Assembly (NCBI RefSeq): GCF_945859685.1
Contig: NC_079148.1
Span: forward strand, 992,001-1,056,000
From: Eupeodes corollae
Lineage: Eukaryota; Arthropoda; Insecta; Diptera; Syrphidae
Reading direction: 5' to 3'
DNA length: 64,000 bases
The notes under the pieces were generated by a model. It did not search any database. It saw only the letters and a program-made list of their open reading frames with translations, and was not told where the DNA came from. Position numbers and translations under genes: made by a program. Of this stretch, positions 33,341-45,953 are shown in pieces; the stretch's first letter is position 1; every line of letters begins with the position of its first letter.

Positions 33341-35685
33341 ATACCGACCACCACGTTGTTGATTTTCTGCATAATATGCAAAATTATGAAAAAGACCACC
33401 CTGCCTGCCCGCCCGCACTATAAAACCTACCTTCCAACCATTCTACCTTATCCTATATTATTTGTAAAGGACAACAACGACAAGTGGAATCAGGGATGTT
33501 ATATTAATTTTTTGACAGAAAAGGTTCGAAATTTATCACCGTAATTTTTATTGTTCACTTTGATCTAATTGTAAATTTTTAAGCAAGGAAAGTTCTAAAC
33601 ATAAAAATTGTATCGTAATTATATGAAAGAACTTTTACTTTTTATACCTTTTTCCTTTGTGAAACGTAAAAATGCCAAACACATAGTTTTCAATCCTCAT
33701 TTTGCATTTACTTAATAAATTTAAAATACATTCTGATAAGTTGGATTTTAAAAAATCTCATTTCACCATCCTCTCGTGAAAAATAAAAAAAAATGCAGTG
33801 AAATAATAATATAACATCCCTGTTCTTGAAACATATGATACTGCTCATTTATGCGGCCGACTCGACTCAATGTTTATATACATATGTAGTTTGTACAAAA
33901 CACAGCAGAATGTTTATAACGATGTATGCATACCTATCTACATGATGCTCATATTAGAGGATGGCAATATTGAAAGAGAACCCCCAGAGGAGCGGGAGGA
34001 ACTGCATTAAATTCGGTTACAATGCGGTTCATTGGGTTCACCCTTCAACCCCATAACTTTATCACAGTTCTTCCTTGACTTCTTGTTTGTCTTCGCATAT
34101 ATACTCTCGCTCGACAAATTAACAAACAGAAAAAAGGTAGATTTCCATCTAAGTGGTGAAGTGAAAATATGTAAATGAATTGACTGCAAGAGCCATCTTT
34201 TGTCTCTTAACCGAAAAATTTGAATTTATAAACATTAACCGCACGCAGAGAATATAAAAACAACAACAAAACGAATTTCGCAAAAACGCATTGTATCGCA
34301 TTTCTACCTTTTACGACATAGACTGGACATGAGCTGGTGCTGTCTGTCATCTCTGATGAAGGCTAATACCACAAATATGTACATTTGCAGGGTTTTGAGA
34401 TGAGCTTGAGATGAGTTGGGACAGATTTAAAGCAGAGGATATAACTTCGGTGTGTCTTTTCCTCGGGGGCAAACAAAAACACACAAATTGTTTTGTTTGA
34501 ATTTGACTCTGATTTCGTCCTGTCAATTTGACATTCATCCTTTGCATCCTTAAATTTTTAAATTATTCTCAAAACGTAGCTTTTAAATAAGGTAGATTCA
34601 TATAGATGAGAATTTAAGGATTTATTTGCATAGAGAGAGGAACTATGACTTAGATGGTCAGACCAGGTCGTGGCTTTAAAATGCAGCGAGTGGTATAAGC
34701 AAAATAATTTCTTTGACCAGTTAATTGCTGCACAATGAGACAGCGATTTAACTTTGACGGTTGCTTACCTCCTGATGGTCGGTGGCAGAAAAGAGTTAAA
34801 CGTTCTTTTATGTGACTTTTGTTGGAGGTTTTTCTTTTATATGGTATTGTTGTTCCCTGCCGCCGACACCACCACCATCACCGTGCGTCGTCGTTGACTT
34901 TGCGGAAAATAAATTAAAATTGCTTACACATTCATGATGTGTGTGAGGAACTGACGCTAGTGGGATAATTACACACCTCAATGCATTTCCCTCAGAGTTT
35001 TTTTATTTCCAAAGCCTTCTCGGATAAAACCTCTGATTGCTTTGACTTGAAAATCACCGCACATAAACACCTGAGAACAGGTGCTGACGGTAATGAGATG
35101 AGCTGCATTGGTCATTAGGCGAAATATTACCGACTTACCTCTTTTCTACCTTACCTACAATATACTATGAGGTGAGATGCAGTGGGAAAAAGATATAAAT
35201 CGACGAAGGCCGACGGACACGACGACGGCAGCGATGACAGGGAATAACAAAAATATAAAATTGTTTTATTGTTATTATAATAATTTTTTTTTAATTAACT
35301 TCTCTTCGTGTGGAAATTATTTTTATTATTATTTATGAAGAAATGATGGACGGCGGTAGTGTCAGTGGCGGCGCCACAAAACGTTGGAACTTAATTTTTG
35401 GTTTTGGAATGATAGTTAGCCAAACAATAGTCGTCTAATTGCTATAAAGTTTATCCAAATTATGGCTTGAAAAATCGTAGTAATTGAGACAATTTTGAGG
35501 AATGTTTTTTTGTGATAATTTAAAATGCAACAGATATGTTAATGGAGGTCTTCGTCGGTAGTTCTAAGCAATTAAAAATAAAATAAGGTGTTGGGGATTA
35601 AGGCCTAATTGAATAATGAGAAATGGGTTGTTTTTTTTTAGAACTTGAGAAAAGATAAACAGTTGGAATATTTTTTCTAAGGCGA

Positions 35686-36333
35686 TTTTCCCATGAAGAT
35701 TTAACGTTAATTGTTATTAGGCTTTGCGGTACACATTTAATTTTGAGATTTGATAGATTAGAAGTCGAAGGGTTTAAGAAGAAGTAGCAATTTAAAATAG
35801 AGTTTCACAGGGCTGTACGTCGGCAACAGTACTTTTTCAAGATTTAAATTGTTAAAAAGTTTTAGTACAATGAAACACTTAAGATTTAGTAAATTAGATG
35901 TCCATAGTTATCCAGAAATTAGCAATTTAAAGTGGAGTCCCACAAAGCTGTAAGTTGCAACTAGCAGTTTAAAATGGAGTCAAACAGAGCTATATGTTGT
36001 CACCAGTACTTTTTCACGATTTAAAGTTTATTCTTATAAAGCTTTAGTACACAGAAGTCAAGGGTTTAGGTGGAATTAGCAATTTAAAATAGAGTTCTAC
36101 AAAGCTGTATGTTGGTACCACTTCTTTTTCAAGATTTAACGTTAATTGTTATAAGAATTTTGGACATGCTTAGAAGTCAAATGTTTAGAAAGAACAAGCA
36201 ATTTAAAATTGAGTTCCTCAGGGCTGTATGTTGGAACCAACACTTTTTCAAGATTCAAAGTTAATTGTTATAAAGATTTGGTACACAGTAACTCTTAAGA
36301 TTTGGTAGGTTGGAAGTCAAGGGTTAAAGAAGA
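35686..36333 (+). repeat. Tandem array (units mostly 115-135 bp) carrying a reverse-transcriptase-like motif
   Basis: Units start with AGCAATTTAAAAT-type sequence at about 35786, 35921, 35963 (after a 42-bp partial unit), 36078 and 36197, preceded by a partial unit from about 35686. Each complete unit continues with GAGTTCCACAGGGCTGTATG-like sequence, TTTTTCAAGATTTAAAGTTA, TTGTTATAAAGATTT, GTACACAGTAA and AGAAGTCAAGGGTTTAAGAA. Reading across the GAGTTCC block, the last unit gives VPQGCMLEPTLFQD. Other units give VSQGCTSATVLFQD, VKQSYMLSPVLFHD and VLQSCMLVPLLFQD. These resemble the GVPQG..L.P.LF block of retroelement reverse transcriptases. Stops elsewhere in every unit rule out a translated repeat protein. 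It may be a small piece of a dead LINE amplified in tandem. Confidence 0.62.
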
Positions 36334-36339
36334 ATCCGT

Positions 36340-36501
36340 AATGGTAGCTCGAAATAAAAGAGGACTAAGGATGCCACCAGTAGGTACACCGCACAAAACA
36401 ACCAATTTTAATGGATGTAATGGTGATTCGTTAATAGTTTGAGAATTGTCCACACAATTTTCATAAATGAGCTTCAACACCAATAAATACATTTTGTTCA
36501 A
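36340..36501 (-). pseudogene. Possible reverse transcriptase fragment
   Basis: On the minus strand a 68-codon frame that extends into the neighbouring array (36295-36501) includes VLKLIYENCVDNSQTI followed by CGVPTGGILSPLLFRATI. The second piece resembles the GVxQGxxLSPLLF block of non-LTR reverse transcriptases, and the first resembles the Leu-Tyr-rich helix preceding it. No other RT block was recognised, so the identification rests on one motif. Confidence 0.4.
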
Positions 36502-38540
36502 AGTAAATTTAAAAATTTTGGAAACGTTGTTTTAGGCTGTTAAAAGATCCATGATGAAAAGCCAACTCTTATTTAAGAGGCATGTCAACAATCTCAAACC
36601 ATTGAAACTTCTCATGGATAAAAAAAAACACCCTCTATTAGTATATTTTAAACTTGAATGCAATGAACGATTATAATTTGTCCTTTTTCGTTTAAAGTTC
36701 AAGATCAAGTTCAAGTTCAAGAAGTATTGAAAATTCACAGCTCTCTATTCCTGTACTCAACTAAATCAGCGTCTTTGCTTCAAAGCAGTACACATTACAT
36801 AACGTTCTTGTAGATTTTCAAGAATCTCGTCTCTTTATTGAGCATTTTATACGGAAAAATAGAACCCCCCTTTTTCAAAATCAAAAAGTCCTGATTTCTT
36901 ATGAAATTCTTTGAAAAGTATTTTACTTTCGAAAATCTACAACAAAAAACACAATTTTCCCAGAATACAACCTGCTATTTTTTCTCCATAAAAGCTATTC
37001 AACATTAAGTAGGAACCTATTACAATCCTTATTATTCAAGTATTCGAAGCAAATAGACTTCTAGGAATAAATTATAAAATTCTTTTCTATATTCAACAAA
37101 TTTTAGCATTGAAAATCTTAATCGATAAGTTGGATCTTAAAGAATTCTGTGATTTCTTGATGAATTTTTCATCAGTAAAAGTAGAAAAATAGCTGAAGGA
37201 TAAATTCAATTATTTTCTTTTGCCTTAACCTTAAAAAAATATAAATGGTGTTGTATGAAAAATCAAATTGCATAAAACAAAAATAAAATTTTAAAAATCT
37301 TTTATTTTTTAATTTTGCTTTATGTTTGTGTATCCTGAATAAAACTGCTGTTGATTCATCCATCAGCTCAGCAAAGTCCTTATAAGATTTTGCTGAAAAA
37401 CGATGGTAAACTATGCTAATTAAAATATACTCGATTAACTCATGCAAGTAGCAGATCCATATTTATAGAGGGAATACATTTTCAATCTATAGGTTGAGCT
37501 GGAAAGGTAAGGTAAGGCTGGTAAGACCAAGGAGGCTAGGTTTTGTGCTGATGTATGAACAAGGTATACCTTACCTATGGTATTTTGGTAGCTATGTATT
37601 TTTGAAATATTTATATATACCTATGTTTTAAGCTTCTGGGAGAAAGTACCATGTTCTGAACACAACTGTTATAGTAAAACAGCATGCATTGCATTTGCTT
37701 CATCGTTCAATACTGTATTTTATATATATGTTGGAATATATACATATATAAAATGCCCAACAGCGTTTGGAAATTATTTTTTGATGAAATGAATAAATTA
37801 ATTTTTGGTTTATTGTTCATGTTCAGCTTCTGTATAAATTGCAGAGAGAGAGAAAAATTGGAGAAATGTTGTTGTTTTATTTATTTTTCTTCGTTTTTCG
37901 TTTTTGATTTTGTCAGTATACAAATTATTCGAATTTGAATAAATGTTATATTCCTTCCAACTAAAAAACAAATAAATCTTCAGGGAATCATTAAATTTAT
38001 ATTAAAGATTTAAGTTTTGGGATCGATATGTAGAGATTAAGATTTGTATTTGATTTCTTAAGTGTTATCTTTTCAAATACATAGATAAATGTATCTACAC
38101 TAAAAATAGATATATAAGTTATCTATCTATGAATCTATGGAAGATGAAAATGTTCATTCTTTAGATGAATAAATTAAATTTATTTAATATTTCATGTCAC
38201 ACTAAATGTTTCTATTTGTGAAATTCAAATTCATTTGCACTTATAGGAAAATCGATAACAAGAGTATTCTGTATAAGCCTTGAATGCATCAATTTGTCTA
38301 TCTGTGCAGTTCAAAACGTTTTAACTTTCACCACATCTGACAATGATAGATTTAAATTTATGTACATTTTCAAGATACATTTTATAATTTGGAATATAAA
38401 TCTGTAGTTAAGCTTTATAGCCTTTAGAATTTTGTTTCCCTCAAGGTATTGTGAATTTTTAAACTTATTTAAAGCATATTTTTTTTAAAAACATATGTTT
38501 AAAGAAAATTAAAGAACTTTTTTTTTCTTTTCAATTTCAG

Positions 38541-38616
38541 TATTTTCGGGTACATTTTACCAGTGATGCCAGATCTACATTTTGGATACTTTCTATGTTG
38601 ACTTCTTAATTTAAAC
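38541..38616 (+). other. Candidate small non-coding exon between strong splice signals
   Basis: A long pyrimidine tract (TTTTTTTTTCTTTTCAATTT) runs directly into CAG ending at 38540, an excellent 3' splice site. Seventy-six bases later AAAC is followed by GTGAGTAAAA at 38617, a strong 5' splice site. All three frames contain a stop before the donor, so any such exon would be untranslated or terminal in coding. Confidence 0.3.
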
Positions 38617-38967
38617 GTGAGTAAAATTTTAATGAAAGATCCTCAAAAAATCTAAACTAAGAAACGCTAACTTTCTAAGATTCCTTATGTTTTGATAGAC
38701 TCACTTGCCAATTAAATTTTCAATTTTTACTTGTATTAACTTCTCATTCTAATAAGTTTCATTTATCGAATTGAAATGTTAACCAATTTTTGAAGTTTCA
38801 AGGTTTCTCTAGCATCGGTTTTGGTGAGTTGTTTTTGAAAGCCTATTGGGTCGGGCAAGAATCAACTCAGAAGCTGACTTCAAATAAAAATTTTCTTACA
38901 TAAAAATTTACAGAAAAGACTGTGAAAAAACGTTAAATGATATTTGTATTTAATCAATTTTTAAAAA

Positions 38968-39500
38968 AGTTAAAAATTTGGTTGAACTCAAATATCTCCC
39001 GAATCAATAATGTTATCGACTTTCATTAAATCTAACTTTACACTTCAATAAGTCTTACACAATTGGTATCATTATAAAATATTCAAAAAAATTTATAAAT
39101 CACAGAACCTGAAGAATGAACTTCGAAGACTGATGTTTTTGAAATGTGGTGAGATTTTTAGAAAACATCCAATCGACAAACAAATACAAAGCTGCACAAA
39201 ATTATTAAAATATGTGTTGGTTTCGAATCAAATATCTTGAAAAGAAAAATAGTTTTAAACTATTTATTTTATTTCATGCAGAATTTTGTTCTCGATATGT
39301 TTTGATATTATTGAATACAATCCAAGCGATATCTGTTTTCAATAAAAATAAATTTTTTTTTAAAGCAACTAAAAATTGTTAAAAATTGATTTTTCACTTA
39401 AATTTCTTTACAAAAAAATGAAGAAGTTGACTTCAAATTTATTTTGTCTTGTACAAAAAACTGTTGTAAAAATTTGGTGGCATTTGTAAGGATTAAAAGT
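38968..39500 (+). repeat. Decayed repeat related to the 20.6-21.6 kb array
   Basis: ACTCAAATATCTCCCGA at 38987-39003 matches ACTCAAATATCCCGAGA at 21043-21059. TTTTAAACTATTTATTT at 39253-39269 matches TTTAAAACTATTTATTT at 21451-21467. The order of the blocks is the same. Unit borders are unclear. Confidence 0.4.
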
Positions 39501-41053
39501 TTTGTTTGCAAAAAATAGATAAAAATCCCATTTTTTTATGAACTTAAATGCTATAAGATTAATTCAAATTTTTCAAATTTTTGACAAACAAATTTTAAGC
39601 TTCTAATTTTTATTGAATCAATTTATATGACAAAAAATACTTTTTATTTATTTCTAAAGACATATCTCTATTTTCAAAAACTCTTTCTCATTTTTGGAAT
39701 CATGTAAAATAAATCCGAATTTTGAATAATTTGACTAAAATGCCTATACCCTTGTTGAACTTGTTGAAATTATCAAATTCTATAAATCTAGGCTTTTTGA
39801 TGAAATTGCAGTTTAGTGGAGCTGAAATAAAATTCAAATTATTGAGTTTTACATATTTTTTTTAAAAGGAAAACATTTAAAAGAAATTATATATAAAGAA
39901 ACTTTTTTCAACTTAGCCCTTCCTTGAGATACCATACTTTCAGTTTTATATATGTATATATATACTTTAATATCATGATTTCCGTTTTAATTCCTAACTT
40001 CCTTGAAAGTACAGTGGTAAGACTTATTTATAGCACCCATAATATTATATCCCCTCCAAAGACACATCATGAACGTACCTATGTCCTTAATTTATTTTCT
40101 TACAAATCTTTCAAAAAACCTTCAGTTTTTTTTTTTTAATTTTTGAAAGTCAAATTGTGTAACTCAAGACTGTTGTGGTCTGTAAGCATCCCTTACTTAA
40201 AAAAGAATATAAACTGAAAATAAAATTAAAATCAAAAGGTAATCCTTTTTCGATTTACCTACCTTACTACCTGACCGAATATTTATTAAAAAAAAATAAG
40301 AAATTCAAAAACTGCAACTTCACTAAGAAAAATATAAAAAAAAAAAACACACCAAAAAAGGGTTAAAAAATTATGCACAGGTACTACACACAACACACAT
40401 TGAGTTGAGCTGAGCTGAGTTGAGTTGAGATGAAATCGAATAACGCCGAAGTATCAAATTATGAGATCAACAAGAAGCTAACGAACGGGTTTTAAGTATC
40501 ATCATCATCTTAAGACCTTAGGCAGTCTGACAGCGCCTGGCAGGTAGGTAGATAACAGGTTACTACTCTAAAGCCAAATGGCAACGCCAAACAACAATAA
40601 CAACAACAACAAAAATAACGACAAAAACTACAATAAAAACAACAACAAAAACTATAATCAGAATGGACATAGGTTTGTAGCAGAAGCAGCAACTTTAACC
40701 AGCAACAGAAACAACAACAAAGAATTAAAAAAAACAAGCCGGCCCAATGTGTTGAGCCTTCAGAAAAACAAGAAAAATCTCATAAAAAAGAAATCCCAAC
40801 GACACATAGTCAAGAAATAAAATAAAAAGAAAACAAAAATCTCGTACATCCAGAAGTTGGGGTCTTTTCTGAAGGAATAGAGAGGACTGAAGTTGAAGAC
40901 CCCTCTGCAAGTATTATAGGTATTAAACTAGATGCAGGGTTGGAGTAGGATATGTGTATAGAGGCGCAAGGCTGTAAAATTTTTTACTTTAATCCTTTCC
41001 TTAGCATTTGCTTTATGACAGAAAATATCATGTTTTGAGAACTGATGCTACAG

Positions 41054-41714
41054 TGACAGCTGTCAAAAAATATTATTTTTAGTCTGAGGTCCTACTTAGT
41101 TTCTTGAGAAATCAAAATTCCCAGCTTTTTGTGGCCCCATTCCAAATGTTAAAACGAGTTTGTTTGACAAATTGTTTTTACGATAACCAATTTGACAGCT
41201 TTCATAAGAGAATTAATGGCATTTCTAGAAGGAATTAAGTAGAAGGAAGTGGAAAGTGTTGCTATTTGAATTTGCAAAACTGTTTCTACGAAACTAAATT
41301 GACAGCTGTCATATTAGGTTGAGAAAAAAGCTTTGCCGCTAATTTTCTTGCTTATAAAAGCTTTTGGTGGTTATTTGGGAATACTGTTTTAACTAAAACA
41401 ATAGTTTAACAGCTGTCATATATGACATGTGCCTTGTATTTTTAGATCGTTTTTTTGTTTTGCTTTAAAGTTTCTTTCGAAGTCTAAATTAATCTAATTA
41501 TTAAATTAAGAATTGTGTTATAGTTTTTGAATTGCCAATACTGATTATGATAGCCAATGTGACAGTTTGTCATGTATTTGCCCTTAATTAGTTTTATTTT
41601 AGTTCAAAGCTTCCCTTGCGAAGTAAAAAATTCACCTCTTATTCTCTTGGTAATAAAGTCTTGTTAAGAAGTTGGCAATACTGTTTTAACAAAAGTTAGT
41701 TTGACAGCTGTCTT
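41054..41714. promoter_or_regulatory. Spaced array of the palindrome TGACAGCTGTCA
   Basis: Exact TGACAGCTGTCA occurs at 41054-41065 and 41300-41311. One-mismatch copies occur at 41193-41204 (TGACAGCTTTCA), 41407-41418 (TAACAGCTGTCA) and 41703-41714 (TGACAGCTGTCT). A spaced copy TGACAGTTTGTCA is at 41560-41572. Spacings are 139, 107, 107, 153 and 143 bp. Flanks also repeat weakly, for example GCAATACTGTTTTAAC upstream of the last copy and AATACTGTTTTAAC upstream of the fourth. The array probably arose by tandem duplication of a unit of about 105-150 bp. TGACAG is the known core of TALE homeodomain sites (Meis/Homothorax, TGIF), the palindrome is a known dimer form for that class, and its centre CAGCTG is an E-box. 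Binding is inferred only. Confidence 0.6.
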
Positions 41715-41921
41715 ACTTGACGTGCGATCAATATTTCTAGTTCAAAAAAAAATTAATAGACAAACCCATTTATTTTTATCAAGTATCTATAATATTCAGA
41801 AATTGCTGATGAAATCGTCTGATATCAGCGCCTAAGTGAGACTTAAAATCAATCTGCCACTGAACAAATGAGCTTCGATTTACTAGAATTAAATTACAGG
41901 ACTGGAAACAGTGTCCAGTTC

Positions 41922-41939
41922 GATGATGATGATGATGAC
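41922..41939 (+). repeat. GAT microsatellite
   Basis: GATGATGATGATGATGA with a following CGACG extension. Confidence 0.85.
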
Positions 41940-44900
41940 GACGGGATCCAGTATTACTGCATATCAGTCAGGCCGGGCGAGCACACAGGAAGGAAAAAAC
42001 AATTTTAATTTGCTTGTAGCCAGGCTGTGATTGGTCCATTGGTCCAGGTGGCCACACGCTCGTTTTCAATCTTTATATTTTTGTAAGATTCGTTGTTCTT
42101 AGCTTGGGTTTGGTTTTTCTTCAATGTTGTTTTTTGTTTCTTAAGCAGCGCACGCACATTCAACATCCATGCATAGGGGGAACTTTTATATATGTATGTA
42201 TATAGGTATATAAAGTAATAAGCCGCGAAAACATTGGGAACCTGTTTCCCATCTCTGACGATGAAGCTGGAGTCACAACAGCAGCCAACACCGTCGATCA
42301 TTGCTGCTGCTGCTGATGCTGATTCTGTTGCTGATGGTGGCTGCTTCCTCCTTCAGCCACCGACCGAAAGACTGCTCTTCTTCCATCACTATTTGATCTC
42401 TCAGCGAGTGTGGAAAAGGGAAAAAATCGCCCTAAGTACCCGACTCGTTCTAGAATCGAAGCTCTGGACACGTACTTTCGCCACCACACCGCACCATTGC
42501 CATAGCATCGGATGTGGAGGATTCATTGCGTAGAACAGATTAATCAAATTGATTCTGCAGCTGGACAATGCTGCGGTAAGGCATTTAGCAATGCGAATAA
42601 TGGATGCCACCGACCGGCCAACCGACTGCGTCACTTGCGTCGTACGCCTCTTCCTCTTGACGCTACGCGACCGTTCTTTGGTTCGTTCGTTAGTTGGTCG
42701 ATAATTATACACAGTGATGGTGATGGTGCACCTGTTTGACTGGAGTCGCTTTGAATTGTAGTGGAGTCGAGTGGATGGATTTCTTGAAGTGATTTTCCCG
42801 CAGTCGAGTGCGCAGATTTTTCTATCGATTGACGACCAAGACGATGATGATGGCATAGTTATTTTTCTATTTGCTTCTTTGAATCGCTTGAAGATCTCCC
42901 ACCTGCTCCATTAGAGTTCACACAAATAAATCTTTTTTTTTCATTCGTGTCTCTATACATTTATTTATATCAAGGCTTCAAGTCGTATATACGGCACAGG
43001 TTGCACTTTTCTACTATTTTTTGAAAGAGGAGAAGGCCCTTTAACTTGCATTAACTTTATCTAACAAATAACGACTATCAGCACTTCCTGATTTTACTTG
43101 CTTAGTGGTGCCACTTTATGTTTATCTAAATTTCAAAGTTTTGAAGGCTTCTTTTTTTGAAGTCCCAGAGGCACCATTATTGAACTTAAAAATTCTGATA
43201 GTTTTCGAAAAAAAAATAAGGTAAATAATCAGACTTTTGAAATAAAAGAAAATTTGGCAGTTCAATCCAATGTGTCCGCCATTTCATCGCAAGTGACATT
43301 TTCAACACAAAATTCACACGATTAGATTTTTTACTGGGGATATAAATGATTCCTGGTGTTAGAAAACCGAAACTTTTAACGAAGAAAAAATGTCGATTTA
43401 AAACATCAAACCATTCCAGTGTGCGTTTTTTAAGTTTGACATCTTTATTTATTTTATACTATTGATCTGTCAATCTGATTGCGGATTCAATCGTTGAAAA
43501 TTCTAAGAAATTATATATATATAAACTGACCAAATGTTATTCAATGTCATAACTTGACAGTTTTTTAACGTCAAACTCTTTGAAATGTATGTTCCGTTTT
43601 AATGTTTTTCCAGCTGTTTCCTTTATAAAAACTCTAGTGACGTTATTGACCAATATCATAAACTCAGAAATATTATGTAAAATGTTAAGAAAGCTCAGGA
43701 AACTGGATAAGCAAATCACAAGGAAAATATTATATACTTTTTGGTTTGAATTTTTGGCAGGAGTTATGGCTTTCATTGTTTTTAACTGTCACAATACAGA
43801 AATCATTTTTTGAATTTAAAGTCCTGACACAAAATTTAAGTCGATGTAATAAAACTTCAAATCCATTTTAGTGTGTCTTAAATATGAATTTGCTAGTTTT
43901 ACCCAATTTTATAATATTGCTGTAAATCTCAAAATGGCTTCTTTAACTGTTGGTAATTTCATTATTTTATATGACTACTGAGTTTTTGACATTTGGATAT
44001 TTGTTTTTTTACGGATTTAGGTTTATTCGATTAGATTTGTCCACGAACTGTCACTGTGCATATTACTGTTCGAAGCACTGTTCTTATTGCTTAAACATAT
44101 AGTTAGCGAAATGATGAACAGTTTTGATATCCCTGCAAATTTCTAAATATTTACAAAAGCCTTTGACAAAAGGTAGTTTACAATTTTGAGTTTTGTGTTT
44201 TGTTTGACCATAATGTTTGATATGTACAATATTATTAAAATCACTTAAGTTTCTGATAAGTTAATTTAAATAAACAATTCTCTGAAGAGATTCGTTTGAG
44301 TAGCAAGTAATTTATTTTAAAAATTGAAGAAGTCTAGTTTAAAAACCCTAGTTTCCTATCTATGATATGTTCATTGTCAAATTGGTCCCAACGCTTTGAT
44401 AATTTAAGGTTTTCCTTCAGGTTTGAGCTCTACATTTTCAGAGCATACTCAACACTTTCTGTTTTGTCTAACCTTTTTCTGAAGACTCATGCTTCGTTTT
44501 GAAGTGTATTTGACAATTTTCAATTCAGGAATTGGTATTTTTGAGAGCTAGAGATCTGTATTTATAATTTTGAAGAAACAAGCTCTTAAAGTTAAGAACA
44601 CGGTAATAGAATACTATTTGAAAGCTAAATTTACTTGTTTTTTAATCGTTTATAAAATATTGTTTCATTTATTTATTACAAAACATATTTTCTTTTCTAA
44701 AACAACGTAATCTTTTGCTTTTTCAATTGTTTTCAGAATTTGTATTCATATTCCCTTTTTAAAATTTCTTGTGTTCAGTGTTTTACTGAAAAAGTTTCAT
44801 TTTATTTTATGCTTTCAACACTCAAAAAAACCGTTCTCTAAACGAAAAAAGGAGTACAACTTTGAGCTCTGAATACACTTCACAGAAAAAGAAAAACCAC

Positions 44901-45546
44901 TTTTGAGTTTGACAGTCCAGGCTGTGTTCATAAACTAAAAAGAAAAACATGTTTGACAGTTTCCATTTCCTCTTTGTCCCAAGAAAGAACTATACGTTCT
45001 TTAAGTTCGTTAAGTAGGTTCTTATATTTTCATAGCTCAAAGACAAACGTCAAATGCCATTTTCTCAAAATCTATACACAACCAGTAAATTTATTTCAAT
45101 TGGGAACACCTCTCTGACATGTGGCTTTGTGCTGTGTGGGGGTGCTGTTGCTTTACATCTTAATGCAAACAACAATCGAATTGCTTATGTTTATATTTAT
45201 GACATCCTTGGCATCGAATCGAGCAAAAGGAAAAAGGTGATGGGATGAAAGAAATTTCTCAAGTACTTCTATTTTTATAAAGGTTCCTATAGCTTATAGC
45301 AAACCAACCCATCTTACAGTTACAGACTTTTGTATACACTTAGTTATTCATTTTGAAAGGCCTTGGTCGAATTTCATGCGAGCAAAAATGTCTGTGAATA
45401 ATAAATACAAATGCCTAGCCCATCAGGTCTAAGAAGAAGACTACGAGAATTAAGAAGAAGCTGAAGAAAAAAGCCTTTGTGGCGCACTTTTAACTCTCCA
45501 AGTGGTTTCAAATTTCGTCGTGATGATGGTTCGTTTTGGTTCGATT

Positions 45547-45577
45547 CAGCAGCAGCAGCACAAACAACAACAACAAC
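45547..45577 (+). repeat. CAG/CAA microsatellite
   Basis: CAGCAGCAGCAGCA followed by CAAACAACAACAACAAC. It would encode polyglutamine in the plus frame 45502-45789, which is otherwise unrecognised. Confidence 0.85.
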
Positions 45578-45953
45578 GTCAGAAGAAGAACAGACTGTTC
45601 TGTGTCGTGAATGATGGTACCTTAACTCTACTCTCTATTAAAGGAACTCTTCGTAAGTGGAAACCCAAGGGTCACTTAAGTGTAATTTTCTTGAACGAAC
45701 CATATGGCGCATGGAATGGGCAGCCAGCAAGCAAAAACCAGGCATCAAGTGAACAAGCCCAAGCATCTGCTATGCAATTGATGCTGTAACTGTAATTATT
45801 TGGTTGCAACAAAGTTCAGATGTCGCTTCTGTATATATATTCTCCAAGTGTTGCAAAAACCAAAGGACCACATAATAAAGCTGGTGGTGTCTCTTCACTT
45901 CAGATTCAGACAGATCCAACAGACTATGATGATGATGATGATGTTGACGATGC

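Larger units (their letters stand above)
30301..35685. other. Long stretch without recognisable gene; a few candidate signals
   Basis: Features inside are a 12-bp hairpin and GC-rich near-palindrome near 31.2-31.3 kb, a TATA/initiator-like pair near 32.95 kb, GAT repeats near 33.1-33.18 kb, a short hairpin at 33323-33340, and GC-richer patches near 34.86-34.9 and 35.2 kb. Frames such as 31338-31556, 32546-32743 and 33356-33544 have no recognisable domain. Confidence 0.45.
36502..41030. other. AT-rich stretch; candidate non-coding exon and a decayed repeat near 39 kb
   Basis: No frame with a recognisable domain was found. Asn-rich and Cys-rich frames at 40510-40820 come from AAC/AAT simple sequence. 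A decayed repeat related to the 20.6-21.6 kb array lies at about 38968-39500. GAGCTGAGCTGAGTTGAGTT at 40404-40423 is a simple run. Confidence 0.45.

Noticed and set aside
35686..36333. CRISPR-like array
   Set aside because: Units are head-to-tail diverged repeats of about 115-135 bp without conserved short repeats alternating with unique spacers, and the DNA is eukaryotic.
40510..40820. Asn-rich and Cys-rich open frames
   Set aside because: Produced by AAC/AAT simple repeats read on both strands.
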